Part shown: in pieces, positions 62,604 to 64,000 of the stretch
Layout: every line of letters starts with the position of its first letter
Numbering within the stretch: position 1 is the stretch's first letter
DNA from: Bacteroidales bacterium UBA6248
GTDB lineage: Bacteria > Bacteroidota > Bacteroidia > Bacteroidales > Lentimicrobiaceae
Assembly: GCA_002441345.1 (NCBI GenBank)
Contig: DJVU01000081.1
Location: 31,088 to 95,087 of the forward strand
Length of the DNA: 64,000 nt
Reading direction: 5' to 3'
Translations under genes and position numbers: made by a program
The notes under the pieces: generated by a model
What the model saw: only the letters and a program-made list of their open reading frames with translations
The model's database searches: none
What the model was told of the DNA's origin: nothing

Positions 62604-64000
62604 ATGAACCTGAGTTTTTTATCCGCAAAGGATACGATTTGCGCATTGTCGACTCCTCCGGGCGCGGGAGCCATTGCCATCATACGACTTTCGGGTCCGG
62701 AGGCCATCGATGCAGCCGGCCGGTATTTCAGACCTCTCAGGAAAGGGCTTATTTTTAAGGAAACCGAATCCCACACTGCACATTTCGGCACGTTCAACGA
62801 CAAAGACGACGTGCTCGACGAGGTTCTGATAACCACCTTCAGGGCTCCGCATTCCTACACGGGTGAGGACGTGGTGGAAGTTTCGTGTCATGGTTCCGTT
62901 TACATTCAGCAGCGGATTATAGAGATTTTTCTGAAGCACGGCATTCGGCTGGCCGAGCCTGGGGAGTTCACTCTCAGAGCGTTTATGAACGGACGCTTCG
63001 ACCTTTCGCAGGCTGAAGCGATTGCCGATCTTATTGCAAGCAACTCCGAATCGTCGCACAAACTTGCCATCAACCAGATGCGCGGAGGCTTTTCAGAGAA
63101 AATCAGGGAACTGAGAGCCCGGCTGGTGGATTTTGCCTCTCTGATAGAGCTGGAACTCGATTTCAGCGAAGAAGATGTGGAATTTGCCGACCGTACCGAA
63201 CTGACACGACTGCTGCAAACCATCCGTCAGGAAATAGAGCGCCTTACCTCCAGCTTTGCCCTGGGCAACGTTATGAAGCACGGAATTCCGGTGGCCATTG
63301 CCGGCAAGCCTAACGTTGGCAAGTCTACCCTGCTGAATGCCCTGCTCAACGAAGAAAGAGCCATTGTTTCGGACATTCCGGGCACTACCAGGGATGCCAT
63401 TGAAGATACCATCTCCATAAAAGGTGTAACCTTCCGGTTTATCGACACTGCCGGACTCCGCCACACCAGCGAGCCCGTTGAAACCATCGGTATTGAGCGT
63501 ACGTACGAAAAAATGAATCAGGCATCGGTAGTACTATATGTTTTCGACATCAACACGACATCCGAGAAGGAAATTGACGAAGCAATTGCCGACATCCGGA
63601 CCCAGCTAAACGATCCCGGCAAGGAAATAATACCGGTCGCCAATAAAACCGATATGCTTACCGAAGCTCCGCATTCATTTAAAAAGCTGGTGGAACTCGA
63701 CACCCTGTTTGTATCGGCAAAGCGAAATGAAAACATCAATCTTATTACCGAGCGGCTGCTGAAGTCGGTGCATTCGGGCGAAACCGGCGACCAGACCATC
63801 GTTTACAGCCTGCGCCATTACGAAGCCCTTACCCGTGCTGCGCTAAGCATCGAAAGCGTTGAAAAAGGAATGGTTTCCGGCATTCCATCCGACCTCATTG
63901 CCATCGACATCCGTCAGGCGTTGCATCACCTTGGCAGCATCACCGGTGAGATCTCAACGGAAGAGCTGCTGGGCAATATTTTCGGCAAGTTCTGTATCGG
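62604..64000 (+). CDS. mnmE: tRNA modification GTPase MnmE (nearly complete, runs off the right edge)
   Basis: 465 residues are visible and the frame is open at the edge. The last codons read GNIFGKFCIG, where the family normally ends within a residue or two (CIGK), so almost the whole gene is present. The N-terminal tetrahydrofolate-binding domain has DTICALSTPPGAGAIAIIRLSG and PGEFTLRAF. The G domain has GKPNVGKSTLLNAL (P-loop, about 224-237), IPGTTRD (G2) and DTAGLR (G3), with NKTD as G4. The C-terminal CIG is the catalytic Cys motif. With MnmG it makes the 5-carboxymethylaminomethyl modification of wobble uridine. The start at 62604 gives the standard N-terminus. Confidence 0.96.
   Translation, partial: MNLSFLSAKDTICALSTPPGAGAIAIIRLSGPEAIDAAGRYFRPLRKGLIFKETESHTAHFGTFNDKDDVLDEVLITTFRAPHSYTGEDVVEVSCHGSVYIQQRIIEIFLKHGIRLAEPGEFTLRAFMNGRFDLSQAEAIADLIASNSESSHKLAINQMRGGFSEKIRELRARLVDFASLIELELDFSEEDVEFADRTELTRLLQTIRQEIERLTSSFALGNVMKHGIPVAIAGKPNVGKSTLLNALLNEERAIVSDIPGTTRDAIEDTISIKGVTFRFIDTAGLRHTSEPVETIGIERTYEKMNQASVVLYVFDINTTSEKEIDEAIADIRTQLNDPGKEIIPVANKTDMLTEAPHSFKKLVELDTLFVSAKRNENINLITERLLKSVHSGETGDQTIVYSLRHYEALTRAALSIESVEKGMVSGIPSDLIAIDIRQALHHLGSITGEISTEELLGNIFGKFCI

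Noticed and set aside
1..64000. Search for CRISPR arrays, insertion sequences, integrases, toxin-antitoxin or phage-defence genes
   Set aside because: No regularly spaced repeats, transposase or integrase motifs, or defence-type domains were seen in any frame.

Overview
The window is chromosomal DNA from a member of the Bacteroidota, most likely an anaerobic-to-facultative marine or sediment lineage in or near the Bacteroidales/Marinilabiliales. Evidence: two proteins with type IX secretion (Por) C-terminal sorting domains, a GWxTD-domain lipoprotein, a DUF3078 protein, a complete Bat 'aerotolerance' operon, an alternative complex III operon with a TAT-variant ActB, and Bacteroidota promoter elements (TAnnTTTG) in front of many genes. 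No phage, IS element, CRISPR array or rRNA was seen. There is one tRNA.

Layout. 1-5800 (mostly minus): a partial hydE, a GWxTD lipoprotein, an M23/LysM endopeptidase, an OmpP1/FadL-type porin split by a frameshift, and ung. 5800-11850: a 42-residue lipoprotein, an unknown envelope protein, and two minus-strand T9SS cargo proteins (fibronectin-like repeats; Asp-box propeller). 11850-21550 (plus): an exported C1-type aminopeptidase, then moxR, DUF58, a BatD-like gene, batA, batB, batC, batD and batE in one tightly packed run. 21600-25550: a periplasmic double TonB-C protein, a DUF3078 protein, mscL, a small envelope protein and yaaA. 26000-28500: an A+T-rich AraC-type regulator followed by a diheme cytochrome c and an unknown lipoprotein. 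28900: tRNA-Ser(CGA).

30900-44350 is a continuous respiratory locus. It holds actABCDEF (alternative complex III, quinol to cytochrome c electron transfer), a SCO copper chaperone, caa3-type cytochrome oxidase subunits I, III, IV and II (II with a fused cytochrome c domain), and heme O synthase. Gene order and overlaps suggest that all parts of a quinol-to-oxygen chain are made together. A leader ORF containing a terminator-like hairpin precedes actA.

44340-55200 (minus): two small membrane proteins, fabG, and a glycogen/alpha-glucan cluster: a 1422-residue glycogen synthase-phosphorylase fusion, a GH57 amylase with a basic tail, a GT4 glycosyltransferase and a debranching enzyme. 55600-64000: an S9 peptidase, an unknown secreted protein, a beta-helix-like lipoprotein, sucD (minus) and a nearly complete mnmE that runs off the right edge.

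No obviously unprecedented multi-gene system was found. The best candidates for follow-up are the possible attenuator before the ACIII operon, the AraC/diheme cytochrome/lipoprotein module, the glycogen synthase-phosphorylase fusion with its structured leader, and two strong operator-like palindromes.
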